This document shows positions 12,701 through 26,229 of a stretch of 64,000 nt of DNA, in pieces (position 1 is the stretch's first letter; each line of letters starts with the position of its first letter). The notes below the pieces were generated by a model. It was not told the DNA's origin. It ran no database searches and was given only the letters and a program-made list of their open reading frames with translations. This DNA is from Campylorhamphus procurvoides (lineage: Eukaryota > Chordata > Aves > Passeriformes > Dendrocolaptidae), in assembly GCA_013396655.1 (NCBI GenBank), contig WBMV01000259.1, positions 2,301,252 to 2,365,251 on the forward strand, written 5' to 3'. The position numbers and the translations under genes are program-made.

Positions 12701-15445
12701 ATGCAGGTTTTGCAGAGAATTTTATGCTCTGCTCAAGCAAAGGATTGGAAAGAAATCAGAAAAGCAATTTTGAAAGGGGAAAGAAATATTTAAAATTGTT
12801 ATCCATGTCACAGGCAACAGAATACTTCCTTTCTAGGCGTTTATTTATTGTAGTGTAGAGTAATACTTACAGATTTTTCTACGCTGGTTAAAACAGTTGG
12901 TCACACTCTTACCTTTTTAAATTTCATTTTATTTTATTGCTTTTCAGCAACCTGCTTTGTAATTTAATGACTAGCTTTAAATCCTTCCTTCAGAGTGGAG
13001 GACTTAAAGGTAAAGCCTAGCACGAAGTCATACTTCAGCAGTTCAGACTGGGAAATGAAGTAAATTTTGTTTTCTATTCAGAGTGGGCTGGGGAAGAGGA
13101 GCATCCTTAAGGCAGGGAGGTACCACGCTGAGCACAGGAGTTGTCAGTTCTGCTTCCTTTAACTGATCACCTTAGATTTTCCATTCTCTTTTGAAATACT
13201 GAGGGAAGCACTTGCTTCATCTCTGTATGGTTTTTTCACATAGGTACTTATGAAATCCAAATCCAGTGAACTGTTTGTTTATGTCTTAGCAGATTGCAGC
13301 TGTAAGGTATATTTGAAGCACTTCTGTATTTAATCTTATGGGGAATGTGTCAATAATGATGATTACACTTATTTCCACATTTAGCCATATCTATATGCAT
13401 TTTTAAGTGCATATCAACAAAGGGAGAAGTAACCAGAGATAGTTAACGCTCCTTACCTGCTTTTTAAACCTTCCTGTTGCTGTTCATCAGCCTTTCAGGA
13501 ACAGAAAGAGTGTGAACAGGATGGTGTGTGTGTGAGAACAATTCTATAGAAGATTATCTTGCACACAAAGCGAATGGCCCTGCCCCCATTGTGAAGGCAG
13601 AGATTCCCCCGAGATTAGGCGAGAAGGAATTGCTTGTGGTCAGAAGAGGAGGGAGAACAATAGAGCCCAAAATGGGCAGCAGCAGCAGCGGTCGCTGAGG
13701 TGGGTGGGAAGACTGGCCAAATGGCCATTGCAGGCTACGTGGCATTGTCACTGACACCAGAAATGGCTAAAAGGTCTCAAATTAGCAATTGTTATGATTA
13801 GCAGGTGGTTTGAGAGATAGGAGGTCTAGGGAACTGATTGGTGGTTTAGACATCACATGCTATCTAGTCCAAAACACTCTTCACTTGCTCATTAACAGAG
13901 AATTATGAAATTACTTAAAGGAAAACAATTCTAATGAGAAATAGAGTGCTATAGAAATCAATTCCTTAAAAGGGTCATGACTTTTTGTAAGAGTATTACA
14001 ATTCCTGCAGATTTTATTTTTGTGAAGGAATTTTGTCAGGAAATTTGGCAGCAAAACCAACATTATTCAACAATATTTCATCTGACTAGAAAAAAACTGA
14101 AAAAAATTACTCCAACACATGCATTTCTTTAATGAATAACTCCTATATTTAGGTTGTGAATCTGCTCTTAAGAGAGATCTAAAGATACAAGGTTCAAACC
14201 CAGATTTATAATGATCAAAACTTGGAAATATTTTGGTCCAGGAGCTGGTACAGTTTAACACACAGCACTAAAGGAATTTCGCATAAACAAAATGTGAATC
14301 CCCTTCTATTTCTTGACTTTGGAGATAAACTCAAGGATGTCAGGGCCATATTATCACTGGCTCTTTTAAAAGCAAGGACTGAAATCTCCAATTTCATGGA
14401 TGTGCAGATACCAATACTCTCCTGAGGACTGTCTGTGTTCCAGACCCAGAATCTGGAGCACAGCAAGTCCAAAGACACTCTTGGAATAATATCCATTTAC
14501 ACATTAACAGTCTGCTCATGTCTTTCTCAAGACTTATACCACCTACTCCTGTTCTCACACCAGAGAGAGCAGTGACTTGTGCCCAGAGTCAATGTCATGA
14601 ACGCTCACTGAGGCATCTGCAGAATCCTGTCCTGTACATGCTAGAGGAGTGAATTCTGCCAAAACAGCTCCAACTAGGGACGCAGACAAAAAACAAATTT
14701 AGTTACAGTATTTTGTGTTTAACTGGGATTTTGCTGTGCCTGTAATGTGACAGAAAATACCAAGCTGACTGCATTAGTGCTGAACTGCACCTACTGCTAC
14801 CTTTTCATGTGCTGCAGGCCATTGGGCAACTATGAGACCTCTTTTGTATTTGCCAGAACTATCGTTAAAAGTATACTCTGAAAGCAAAAACTTCAGTGTC
14901 CTGTCCCTAATTCCAAGAAGCCTGACAGTAATTGGGTTGGCTTTACCTCAAGATAAAAAAATCAAACTGATATGTCCAGTACTGGTGGTTATTTTGGAAA
15001 ATATTAGCTCTACTGTCAAGAGGATCACAGCACACACTCTGCTCCCTGATCGTTCTGGGTACAACCAGCAGGAGTGTGAGAACAGCTGTGTGCTGGAAAA
15101 GGGTGGTAACCCAAGGTGATGTCCTTTAAGATTTAGAACAGTTGTGTAAAACAGAAACACAAAATCATGAGAGGACAATTTCTCTGACCTTGCAACCAGG
15201 GGAGGGGGAGTGGAATGTAACCCATAGCCCCTGTTTGAATCTGCAGGCATATGGCATTCCACTAGTTCAGCTGCCATCACTGGGGCTGGATCCAGGGTAG
15301 TGGCACCTGGTCATAGACACAGCTTAGGTCAGTTGGGGTCCTGAAGTTGGCACTAAAGCATCTAATATTTGGTGGGTATATCTGCAGATTGAGAGGTTTC
15401 AAGGCAGAGGAGATAAGGACAGTTTGGCAAAGAAAGGTTTGCTTT
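12701..15445. other. Non-coding stretch, no gene recognised
   Basis: A+T-rich sequence flanking the candidate island. Notable only for a (GCA)4GCG run at 13676-13690 inside a modestly GC-rich patch (13555-13760). A 67-codon minus-strand frame covers that patch but shows no family features. Confidence 0.55.
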
Positions 15446-15499
15446 CAGGCTCGTTGAATAAGCAGAACTAAACATTCTGTCCAGGCTCGTTGAATAAGC
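15446..15499. repeat. 36-bp tandem duplication
   Basis: The exact 18-mer CAGGCTCGTTGAATAAGC occurs at 15446-15463 and again at 15482-15499, an offset of 36 bp. A partial third copy of its end (TGAATAAG) follows. An exact 18-bp match this close is very unlikely by chance, so it reflects local duplication. Minus-strand translation shows a repeated Ala-Tyr-Ser-Thr-Ser-Leu, but this is a consequence of the DNA repeat and not evidence for a protein. Confidence 0.85.
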
Positions 15500-15536
15500 T
15501 GAATAAGGAGTCCTGCCCATGACACAGAAAGTAAAT

Positions 15537-15560
15537 GGGGGGGGGCGGGGGGGGGGGGGG
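15537..15560 (+). repeat. Poly-G tract (G9-C-G14)
   Basis: Nine G, one C, then fourteen G. On the plus strand it can form an intramolecular G-quadruplex, because G14 alone provides four G-runs. Mononucleotide G-runs of this length are rare in vertebrate genomes, are highly mutable and are error-prone to sequence, so the exact length is uncertain. Confidence 0.9.
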
Positions 15561-18500
15561 ATAAAAATGGAAAAAACAAACAGTGTGTGGAGGATGAAGA
15601 AACGCCAGCTTTTACAGTCTTTGTTCTTGTAATTATTGATCTGCCAGCATAAACAGTGCAAAAGTAGTTGTGTTTGGATTATAGAATTATGATATGGGTA
15701 TTGTGAAGATTTTTAAAAATATCTCTAAGTTAAATATTACAGGATTTGCAGTAACCCTGTTATTAAAAATAGTGCGTTTCCTAGAAATTACTTTTGGTGA
15801 AGCCCCTCTGACAAACCTTTTGTTTTATGTTCAGTGAAGCCAGAGGTTTTATTTCTCACAAATGAGATAATTTCCAACTCAAAATGATATGTGCATAATC
15901 ATATATATTCTAAATAAAATCTTGTCAAAAGCGTGCAATTTCCCCATCTTTCTGTCATATAATTTACACTTGCAGCTTGAAGACAGAAAATTATCCTGCA
16001 GGGCGTATCTGACTTTTTTTTCCTTTGCTGAGAAGTTGTGTGGGAAGGTGTCTAGATTTGTACCTGTAAATGAAGGGCAAGAACTGAAAATCCAAGGCAA
16101 GTAAAGTGAAAAAAGCCACCATCCCTTTCATACATCTGTAATAATATACTATAAAACAAAGCTATAATCAAATATTATTAGTGAAATCTTTCATGCCAAA
16201 TGACTTTTATCCTTGCTGTTTGTTTCTGAAATAATAGTTCCAGCTTCTGTTTTATTTTCACTTGGAGAAAAAAGTACTGTAATGGTTGTAGCATATCTAT
16301 GTGCAATTTTTTTCCTCTTTCTGCTGGAGACCAGGAGGTCTCAGTGGGTTCCCAGTGGGACTAACACAGAATAGCTGGTGGCCTCCATTCCTGTCCTCCC
16401 AAAGCTGCCCAGGTGTCCTCAGGTGCAAAGCTGAGAACTTGGGCTTCTTCTTGATCTTCCACTTTTCCTTCCTGTTGTGCTTTTTTGGCTTGTTTTATCA
16501 GTGTACATACCGAGCATAGGAAAACCTTCAGGATTTTTTTCAGCTGTTGTGATTTAAACGTAGTTTTTGTATTGTCCCATGTGATGATGACGAGTGATAA
16601 TGAGGGATGAGGCTGAAGGCTTCATTGTTGCATTTCTCCAAATCAGATGAAGTGCAGCAAAATCTCTCATCTTGAATTTAAGATATATGTACCCTTATCT
16701 TGGTGGTCATTTATGAAAAAGCCATGGAGTTTCCACACACACACTACATTCGTAAAAGTTCCCAAACCTTGCAAGAGCCAGCACTCATGTCTTCTGTGGT
16801 GAAAGAGAGCAAACCTCACCCGAGAGGTGACACCAAGGGCACCCAAGCTGCAGGGCAGGAATGACCATGAAGCCTCAGTGACATGGAAACAGATGTTCTA
16901 AACTCTTTGCTCTGAGTTTAACCAGGTACCTTCCTTTAGTTCCTCCATTTCACCATGTTTTATTTTGAGGTTTGGCTAGGTAGAAATCTGCAGATTAAAC
17001 CTTTATCTTGTTGCAGAAAATATCAACCAAGCCTGGAAAGTTGTCTACCCTAGAATAAAAATCTTGGACCTGATGATTCAGAAAATGCAAATTTTTATGA
17101 AGTACCTGGATGTTCGTGTTCTGTGGGAGAGAATAACCAGGATTTTCCTTAAAAACAGAATAGATTTTAACTCCTAATTCAAAACAAAACCAAACAAAAC
17201 AAAAACAAGGTTTAAATATCCTATTTAAACTTTCTTTACAGACCATAGAAATTTCAGCCCCAAAGGATGATATTTTGAGAAATCTGTGGAAAAATTTAAA
17301 AGGGAAACTGCTTTACAGAGCTCCAGTGCTGCAGCTGCTGTTACGGGCATATCCAGTCAAGTGTATAGAAGGAAACAGCACTGATAATCTTCATAAAAAA
17401 TTTAGAACACATGTAGGGTTTGAAACTTTTCTATCTTGAGTAGATTTTATTTGTTTGGTCTACACTGGAATAACTGGCTGAGGACTCATTAAAGGACCAA
17501 GAATAATAAGTAAGGAAGTAAGAGAAATTACAGTTTTTCATTAGTCTTTAGATGGTTGAAATTAATTATCTATTGTTGTCACTATTCTCCTCTATTTTGT
17601 CATATTTAATTCAGTTGCTGTCAAAAGAAGCATACAAAAAAAAAGAGAATTATTAGAAAACTCAACTTGCTAAAGCTAATTTGCTGCCATCTATGGATTT
17701 TCAAGTGGAACTCAAATGGGTGGTGTAATGAATTAAGACAGATTTTTTCCTTGTAAAAAATCTGGATGAGGAGGAGATGTTTGCAAATAATTAACATCTT
17801 TAAGGGAGGCAACAGGCTTTACATGCTTTTTTCCTCAGAGCTCCAGACATTGTGCCTATTGCTCCTCATGATACTGTCGTTGCCTACAAATTGGATGATT
17901 TTGTGCTCTTTGTGGCAGATCTTCTTTGCCTTCTCAGAATGCTGTGACAATACAGAGAAGCTGTAAATTTTATTCAGATATATTTGGAAGTTTCCCCTTT
18001 TGAAGGAGGTAGAAGCAAAATTGGAATGGAAATAGGAACTTGTAGAGTGGCTCACAGTCTCCTAAGCTGAGGGAAACTGGGCAGAAGGATTGTGCCTGAG
18101 CTTTTCTGTACTGAGATATTAAAATACTTTCAGAATTTAAAAGTAAAATAAGCGCATTTTAAATATGAACAAGGCTCCACTGACTTCAGCAACTTCTGTC
18201 CAAACATAAGAGGAGTAAAAGCTTTTGATGTGGGGGGGTCTAGAGACGGAAATCTTGCAGGAAATGGGTGCAGGAATGTATATGGAATGCTGCATGGAAA
18301 ATAAGAAGCTCTGGCATTTCCCAGCTCGGAGGAGGATGAAGAAAGCAGGAAGAGAAAGTACAAAGAGGATTTTATATTTTAATGGCAGGGATAGGAGTCA
18401 GAAGAGTTCATTCAAAGAAGCTGGGTAATTAGAGTTTTTCACTAATGGAAGGGATATGGAAGATGAAATGAAGGCATAACATTAAACTAGAATGTTTAAA

Positions 18501-19240
18501 CATGAAAATTAATCCAAAAAGATCAAAATGCATAACAGTGGAGTTCAGTCAATACCTGAAGAACAGTGGGTCTGACCAGGATCTCTGTTGTTCTCCATCT
18601 GCATACAGAGAAACTCACATACACAACTGTACTGGCTGAAGGCACAAATTTGGTTCAAATGAGCACTGCTGAGAGCATCACTAATACCTGGGTAGGAAAT
18701 CATTCATCTTTTTCTGAACTCCAGCATCAGGAAGGCTGAACACCAGCTGATCAGAGACTTTGCAGGTCCCATTTTCAGACATTTCTCTCTTTGCAGTAGG
18801 ATCTTGCTTCATAATTGTGGGATAATACACAAATGGTCAAAACAGAAGGAAAAAACCCAAGTGCATAAGAGTAAGCAAAACCTGAAATTCATTCAAAGCA
18901 TCTAGATCCAGTTCATATTCATGTATCTATATGTACACATACATAAAAGACACATTTGTCTACACTTGTGGCTAGTGATGCTGTGGTTTGAAAAAAATAT
19001 GTACTTTCCCTCTCTTTTTTAACCTTATCTGTGCATTCTTGGGTCATGTAGCCTTTGTGCTGACTCTGGACAAAAATCCTCCTTTGATGGAGGATACATG
19101 CTGAAAGGTAGAATTCTGAATTATGTTCTCTAAATTATCCCGTGCTCAGAGAGCAAGTATTGATTTTAAAAATGACTGAGCCAGACCTCGCATTGCAGTC
19201 CCCCCAAAGCACAACAAACAGCAGTCATGTGTTCAGCTAC
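15561..19240. other. Non-coding stretch, no gene recognised
   Basis: A+T-rich sequence. An AAAAC-type low-complexity run lies at 17181-17208. Frames stay open on both strands across 16980-17246, but no usable splice donor follows and nothing in the translations is recognisable. The (TTTAA)-rich sequence around 18110-18160 is simply A+T-rich. Confidence 0.55.
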
Positions 19241-20060
19241 CAAGAGGCCACTGTGCTGGCATTGTTTCAAAAAATCAGAAAGTCATCAATCAACCAAATA
19301 GTAATCGGAATAAGTACATGGTATCTAAAGACACATTTTATCCAGTTACATGCTCCAATTCAGTTAGCGACGAGGAGAATTAGAACAATATTGGACCGAT
19401 TAACAAGTCTACCTTGGGAACTGTGAGCTGTTATTTATTTTGCTGCCTTGTATAAAAGAATGAGGAGAATTTCATCTGCATAGTTAAGCATTCAATAACT
19501 TCCCACAGTATATAACCCAGCATCTCTTCATGCCAGAGTGTTTTTCATGGAGCTTGATTGAGAACACAGGATTTTACTGTAATAGGTTTCTGTACCTTTC
19601 AAGTGGTTTGGACAAAATTGTGTTTGAGGAAGATTTTTATTTTTTTTCTCAGGAGTAACAGCCATCAGTGCTGCAATGAAACTTCACAAGCAATAAAATT
19701 ATTAGGATCATTGTATTCAAAACATCATTGAGTTCTATTTTAATGATACGATTTAAGGATCAATGCAAAAAGCACGGTTTAGAATTTCAGTCTTGCACAA
19801 TTCAATTGAATCAATAAACTACGGAGTTGCCATAAGGATGCACTTCACAATAATACAAAATATACCATTTCTAAAGAAATACATGGCTGAAAAATACACT
19901 GCTCAAGTGAATGCTCCAGCTCTGTATATTTACTGATGCCTTTTGGGAGACACAATAGAGAAATAGATAGACTATATGAAATGCTTTGTAAGTTAAGGTA
20001 ATAGCTTATACAAGTAAGATGGTTGCATTTTTCAGTATTGCTATATAGCAGTTTCCATAA
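19241..20060. promoter_or_regulatory. Possible conserved non-coding element(s)
   Basis: This A+T-rich block keeps CpGs where they would normally decay: AATCGG near 19305, TTAGCGACGAGG at 19364-19375, GGACCGATTAAC at 19393-19404, GATACG and GCACGG in 19746-19780, and TACGGAG near 19820. It also contains many short transcription-factor-like words, such as AATTCAATTGAATC around 19801 and repeated TAAT/ATTA. These features are typical of developmental enhancers under purifying selection. That is inference only, because conservation cannot be measured from one sequence. A 94-codon frame at 19142-19426 overlaps it but has no recognisable domain. Confidence 0.3.
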
Positions 20061-22584
20061 TAAAATCTCTGATTGCTGCTAAACACAGCACAGGGCTTTC
20101 TCTATAGAGGGAATTAATTTTAAACTATTTTAATTCAGCAAATCTGGAGTTTACTAATGAAACAAAAAGAAGGTGTGTGCATACTTAAGATTCTATAGTA
20201 CCATCTCCTAAGACCTAAGGCGATTTTGACATTTAAGTTTTGCATGCATTTTTAGTGTCTAAAGGAGAGGAAGTTTCACTATATTGTTGCTAAAAATAAA
20301 TACAAATGAGTTCATGTTTTCTTTCATTGGAGCACTCCACCTGTCTGGGTTGTGTAATTATATATGAAGCCTGCAAGTTGTTATTTGCATTAATTTTTAT
20401 TTGCTGTAACTTAAATTCAGTACAAGTTTGTATCTCGCAGCCACTCCCTGCTCTTTGTTTCCTTAGCTTTCAAGAGACGGCAAGGTTGATGGAGTGGAGC
20501 TTTAATTACCTTCTCACCACAGAAAAGGGTAGCTTTTCCAAGTCTGAGTTTACAAAACGGAGCAGGAAGAATCAGAACTAATCTGTGTGATATCTGGTCA
20601 ATGTATTCAGCTACTTGAGGGTCATCATATTATCATGCTGTCAAGTTCCATCCCTCTCAAAAGCACTTACTTCTGTCCTTTCTCCTTGGAAAAAAAAAAA
20701 CAGCTTCTGGGCAGCAGTGCATTATTCAAGCCAGGTGAATAAGTTTGATGTAGGCAATGGTGATAGAAAACATTTGAATCTTTGCTTTCCCATGCAATGG
20801 TTACTACAGGGCTCTGAGAGAGAGACATGCAGAAGAGGCATTGCTCATTCATTCAATAGGCCTGGATATTTCGGAAACAGCAACCAGGAAGGACAGGGGT
20901 GCTAGTTCTTCCTCACTGCTTTCAGTGAAAACACATTTCTGAGAATCTTTTGAAGGTGAATTATAGGTAAATTGTTCAGATCTGCTCAGGGGCTTTTTGG
21001 TATCCCCTTCTCCACATATTTAAGTACAATGGAAAACCAAGGCCTGTGTGAAGAAGCTCAATCCCACTGTAAGCAGGACTTGTTTTCTTCCAGACCTGCT
21101 GTGCTCTTTAAAGTTCCAATTCAACTAAATAGGCATCAGTAACAAAACTAAATGAGGTTTACTTTAATAGCTTTGTAGAGGTGTAAAGTATTCATGTCTT
21201 TGGTCTTTAGCTAATAGGACTCATTTCAGGGTCTTCTCCTACTCTGATGTGGGTGTCCATCTCTGCATATGTTTTTCTGGCTTCACTAAGATATTGTCAG
21301 AAGACAAATCTGCACCTGAAGGGCACTTGAAGTACAGAGATCAGAGCTGTTTTCAGCAGTTGACTGTTACTAATACTGTCAATACAGCAATGAATGAAAA
21401 AATATTTCAGCTCATTTGGGCCACGTCATAGTTATCCAGACATTTTACTCCAGGTCTGCTGTTGCTATGAATAATGATTAACTGGAGAGATAGCTGTTTT
21501 GGTGTGTGGGTTTTGGCAGCAGGAACTATCATAGGGCAGAACATGTTGCTCAGCTTACAGGTATGAGAGCTAGAAATCATTACAGGCAGTGTCAGCTTCA
21601 ACATGTTTCACTTCTAGAGAAAGAAAAAATCTTTATTTTGTGAAGCAGAAATACAGAATTTTAAAGATTCACTTGTGCTTTGTGCGAAAGTAGATTTCTG
21701 CAGTATGCTGCACTTTCCTGTTTTCTCCTTCCACAGTACAAAGAAGTAGCTATCAGAAAAAAATAGTTCCTACATATAGTGAATAACATCTATTAAAAAG
21801 ATAGGAAAGCCATAGAAAAATCTGAGTAACAGTGCAGGAGTGGTTCATCATGTGTTTTGGGGCTTGTCCCAGAAAATGTAAAGTGAGACATGCTTTTTAA
21901 AGGACAACTGTCTGATAATCATGGTCTTTCTCTTCCTTTCCAGTTCACAGCAGACATTTTTTTCTTCCTACATTGTGAAGCTGACAGGTTTTTCTCTGAA
22001 GGAGTAGTTTTGTAAGAGGTTTGTGTACAGATGTTTGTAATTTTGGAGTAAGAAAGGCACAAACAGCAGAAGGAAAAAAGGGAGACCGTGTAATTCTTAT
22101 CTTATGTTTTGAAGTCCCATATGCTACCTAAAAATAGCTCTTTGTTAGAAACTAGTTGCTTTTGAAATACCCTTAAATTGCAAACAAGGTTTACATGAAA
22201 TCCAGGGTTAACCATGGATACAGTAAGTATCTTCCATTAAAGCAGAACTCTTAAAAGTTGGTGGTGCAAGTTTAGGCAAACTGATGAGGGCAAAAGTATC
22301 GCGACCTGCAACTGCCTCATCTGCCTAGCCCTGTTAGTGGGGATCAAATAGCCATTAAACCCTCCCAAACTTCTCTATTAACTTATCCAATTCATCAGGA
22401 GAGCAGAAGGAGGTAAGACCTGGCCATACTCCCATCCTGAGGTGTCGTTCCATGGGGGTGGCTTTGAATGGATTCATGTGGCAGGCGAAAGACCAAAATT
22501 AGTGCTATGTGTGCATGGTTTTCTTAAGGTATACTATTTTTATGATGAAACTGGGACTTGAAGGTTGAATGGAAGAGGGAAAGG
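20061..22584. other. Non-coding stretch, no gene recognised
   Basis: A+T-rich sequence with an A11 run at 20690-20700. A CTAAAAATAG word lies at 22128-22137. No exon or transposon recognised. Confidence 0.55.
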
Positions 22585-22760
22585 AAGGCAGAGAAATCTG
22601 AGTTCTTTTCCAATTTTGCTAGTATTTTACTTCAACCTAAAGATAAGACCATAAAATTACTTGGTCTATCTCTTCATCTGCAAAATGAAAAGCAGAGGAG
22701 TTGCCTGTGATATTGCAAATGTATGAATGTAAAGCCCTCCAACTGTTCTGTATATTGCAA
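22585..22760 (+). mobile_element. Probable MIR-type SINE relic, diverged
   Basis: The order of short matches follows the MIR core and 3' part: GAGAAATCTGAGTTC near 22591, then AAATTACTTGGTCTATCTC (22653-22671), TTCATCTGCAAAATGAAAA, and a tail with GTAAAGCCCTCC. Compare MIR's run of 'acttaacctctctg ... tcatctgtaaaatggg ... gtaaagc'. Divergence is heavy and the middle is not convincing, so an alignment is needed. Confidence 0.4.
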
Positions 22761-25700
22761 GAAGTTTTTCAGCTCCTAAAGTATATGTGCAGCAGAATAC
22801 CTTTATCAGAACAAAAAAAAAAAAGGCCAACTCACCTAAAACTTTGATCTTTTTTCAGAAAAGGAAAAAAAAAAAGACAACTAAATTAACTTATCCAAGG
22901 TCTGTTGGCCACTTCAATGTTTTGTTTCATTATTTCCCAGAGCCTGTATGAATTAGAAAATGTAAATGAAGCAGTAAGAAACACATGGCTGTATCCAGCT
23001 GTGGCAACTCTCTGTTGGGAGTCAAAGTTTGGTTCATGTTCACATTCCCAGTGGACTTGAATAACATTAAGTGAAATTCACATACTTCAAAACAGGTTCC
23101 TCATTTGCAATTTATGAGATGGCAGTGCATCAAAGGCATAAAAGCAGCAAATGGTCAGAAGTTAAAAGTGAGGGGTAGCCAGGCTTCAGAAAAATTAGTT
23201 AACTGGTGATGCTATTCTATGAATAAAATAATTTACCTCAAGAAATCTATAGATGGACCATCTCCTTTCAGATTAATATCTCTACTCTTAAGCAGTAACT
23301 TCACTGAAATTTGTTTTCAGTGTAGGTTGCCCCCTCCTCTAGCAAAGTGAAGGAGTTGAGGGTTTGTGGAGTTCTTGAGTATGGACCATTCCTGGGTCAG
23401 CTGAGGAGCAACTCCAGGCAGGGCTGTATCTGTCCTTGGTAATCCCAGACCACTAGATTGACTCCTGGTTTTGCTTCCACCTCCTCAACTGAGAAGCCGA
23501 AACCAGAGGACTGAAAGGGTCTGCAATAGACACTGAGATCTGATGTCATTCAGAGCATTTTTATTCTACGTTTTGTGACAGGAGTAGATGCTACCTTTGT
23601 TGCTCTTGCTGTACAGCATGGATATCATGTTGGGCCCTTGGCTCAACCTACTGTCTCTGCTTCTACTATAACTTAAAGCTGTCATTGTGGTTGATGAGTT
23701 CAAGTTCATATTGCCTTCATATTTCAGTTGGTTGGGGTTTTTTTGTGTGAATATTGACTAATATTGTAGAGTGCAAAAAAGGAAAATACTGTCTACGGGG
23801 GTAACAGCACTTACTTACAATGGTCTCTTCTGCATTCTCCTGTCAGGGTCCACAGTTTGGGTTGCGTCTGTTTTGCTCTCTCTGGCAAGTTGGTTACATC
23901 ACAAATTCTCTGAGACAGGACTGTCATTTTGACCTTAGTTTTAACAAAGCTGTCACTGTGGGGTTCATGGCTCTGGGGTGACACAGCAATGGTCCTACAT
24001 GGCTTTGCCATTTCTGGAAGTTTGCAGCTGCAGACTGTCCAGCCTGCCTGATGTTCCACTGCCTTTCAAGGAGAATATCCCATCAACCATCTATGACATT
24101 TGCTTTCTAATCTTATTTTCCTACTTCTCAGAATATGCCCAGAAGAAGAACTTTTTTTTTTCATTTTAAGACCATATTAGATAAGAGATAGAATAGGTTT
24201 GGCTCAACTACTGTATCTACAGATGTGTTTTTGTCAGAATATGAAAGAAACAAATTATCCAGTAAAAGGTGTTTACCTATTCACTAGGCTGTTTATTCAA
24301 TAGCCACTCAGTAGTTACTTCTTACACTGGTTTTGCCAGTCTTTTGTCAACCTTTTCTGTCCCTATTATGAATGTTGACACCAGTGCTATTGGGTGGTCT
24401 TTATTTCTTGTGAATAAAAGCCATATAGAGAAAGGACCATCCAAGTCTCCCAGCAACATTCACAATGAGTGGTGGGACTGTACCAGGACTGCAGGAGCTG
24501 TCTGCAGCCAGCTTATCTGTGTCTGCATATTTAGATGAAGACTGCTACATCCTGGCTCATTCAAATCAACATGAATTCCCCCAGCACAACAAGATGCCCT
24601 AGATTTTTCATGGTTTTCATATATGGTTTTAGGGCCTCTGCCCTTAAAATTCATGGCAGGCATTTGAGAGGTTATGTCCTTTTCATGACTCACTTCAGGG
24701 AGTTTCACAGTTGTCTTCAGTTTGTTCAGGCAAGATTTCTACCTCGGACTCTCCAAGCAGAAGAGAATTGCCATTAGCCTTTTATACCAGGCTTAATTGT
24801 CAATTACCAGTGAGTGAACAACCTCACAACACTGTGTTGCTCCAAGCCTACCAGACTTTGCAAAGGAGGCCTGTGCAGACACATCTCTGCAAAAGGAGGG
24901 CTGAAGGCCACTGAAAGATGTCCCCCTTTCTGCCAGTTTCCAGTAGCTCCTTGTAGGTTTGAGAGCTCCTCATACATTTTACTGGAATATTCCTGTTTAA
25001 AAAATCATGCTGCCATCCAAAAGAAGGGCAAAAAGCATGTAAAGGAAATGTCTTTCACAAAATAAGAAAATTTGAAAATTTTATCAACACAAGCAAACCT
25101 AATTTTCCAGTTAATTTTTGAAAAAAAAAAGAAATTGTATATGAAAAATGAAGTTAAAAAAAAAAGAGAGCAGCTGTTCTGTTCTGGTTTATTTAATCCC
25201 ATTTCTCCATATTTTAAACAGAGCAGGTCACAAGCACAGTCCAGTGGGGGAAGTTCAGTATATTAAATGCACCAGCAGTTTTCTCTTGCAAATTGATTAT
25301 TTAAATTGAGCTACTCTCAAGTAATGGACAATACCTGTGCTTACAAATATGAGTTTGTGTGCACATTTTCATTCCAATCCATTGTTCTTTCTGTGCTACT
25401 AGAAACATCCAGCTTAATTTTTTTGTGCTTATCTCAGCACTTGCATCTTAAAATTAAAACTTATTAGGTGTTCATAAATGATTGCAAGAAATTGGTTTTT
25501 GTACTGCTTTACTCTTCTGTATTTGTTTCTATCAAGACCCCAAGCCATACGGACACAGACAAAGAGCTGGATGCAGGATTACTTTTGCTGATAGAACAAT
25601 TGCAGAAATTTGGGACTGTTTAACAAAAAACAATTGCTCCGATGTTTTCTCTCAGCTGTGATGTCTGCAGTGCAGGACTGGAAAGTAGGGACTGACTCCT

Positions 25701-26229
25701 CCTCCAATACCAGCCCCAGTGTAGGAGAGGACTTTTTAAGAGGAGATAAAGGAAATGCTGGGATTGGGAATTCACCCAAAGATTCTTGGAAGGATATCCA
25801 GACTGTGGTGTTTTTTGCTGCTCTAATTTTTGGATAATTCACAAGATGAATTAAGTTGTTCTCTTATTTTCTTCAGTATCCACTGCTGTCAACAGCATCA
25901 TCACAAATAGCGAGTAATTTTCTCATTGTAATTAACCACAGTCACTCCTGATTGCTCTGGCTGGACAGATATCTGTACCTTCAAACCTGTCTGTTGCTGT
26001 TTCACTGGGGAGATTGAATGTGAGTCTCCTTCATTATAAATGGTAGAACAATTCTGTTTGAAGCAGAGAGAGTTCCCGCGTTCTTCCCACAAAGGTTCTT
26101 CTGCAGATCTAACTGAATTTCGCTTACTCTGTTATGCTTTGTTCCATCAAGGGTGCTTGGCAACTTGGCCATATCTCATAAGCCTTTGCTTTTGGAGTTA
26201 GACTTGCCAATGCAGCTTTAAACTAAATG
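22761..26229. other. Non-coding stretch, no gene recognised
   Basis: A+T-rich. Two A-runs occur at 22813-22824 (A12) and 22865-22875 (A11). Several A-runs around 25121-25165 sit in low-complexity A/T sequence. No gene or identifiable transposon. Confidence 0.55.

Noticed and set aside
16980..17246. Frames open on both strands (65 codons +, 83 codons -), with an acceptor-like TTGTTGCAG at about 17016
   Set aside because: No splice donor with a GTRAGT-like context follows, the plus frame has no upstream start, and neither translation is recognisable.
9418..22137. MEF2-type CTAAAAATAG words at 9418 and 22128
   Set aside because: Ten-base A/T-rich words like this recur by chance in A+T-rich DNA, and nothing around them supports a muscle enhancer.
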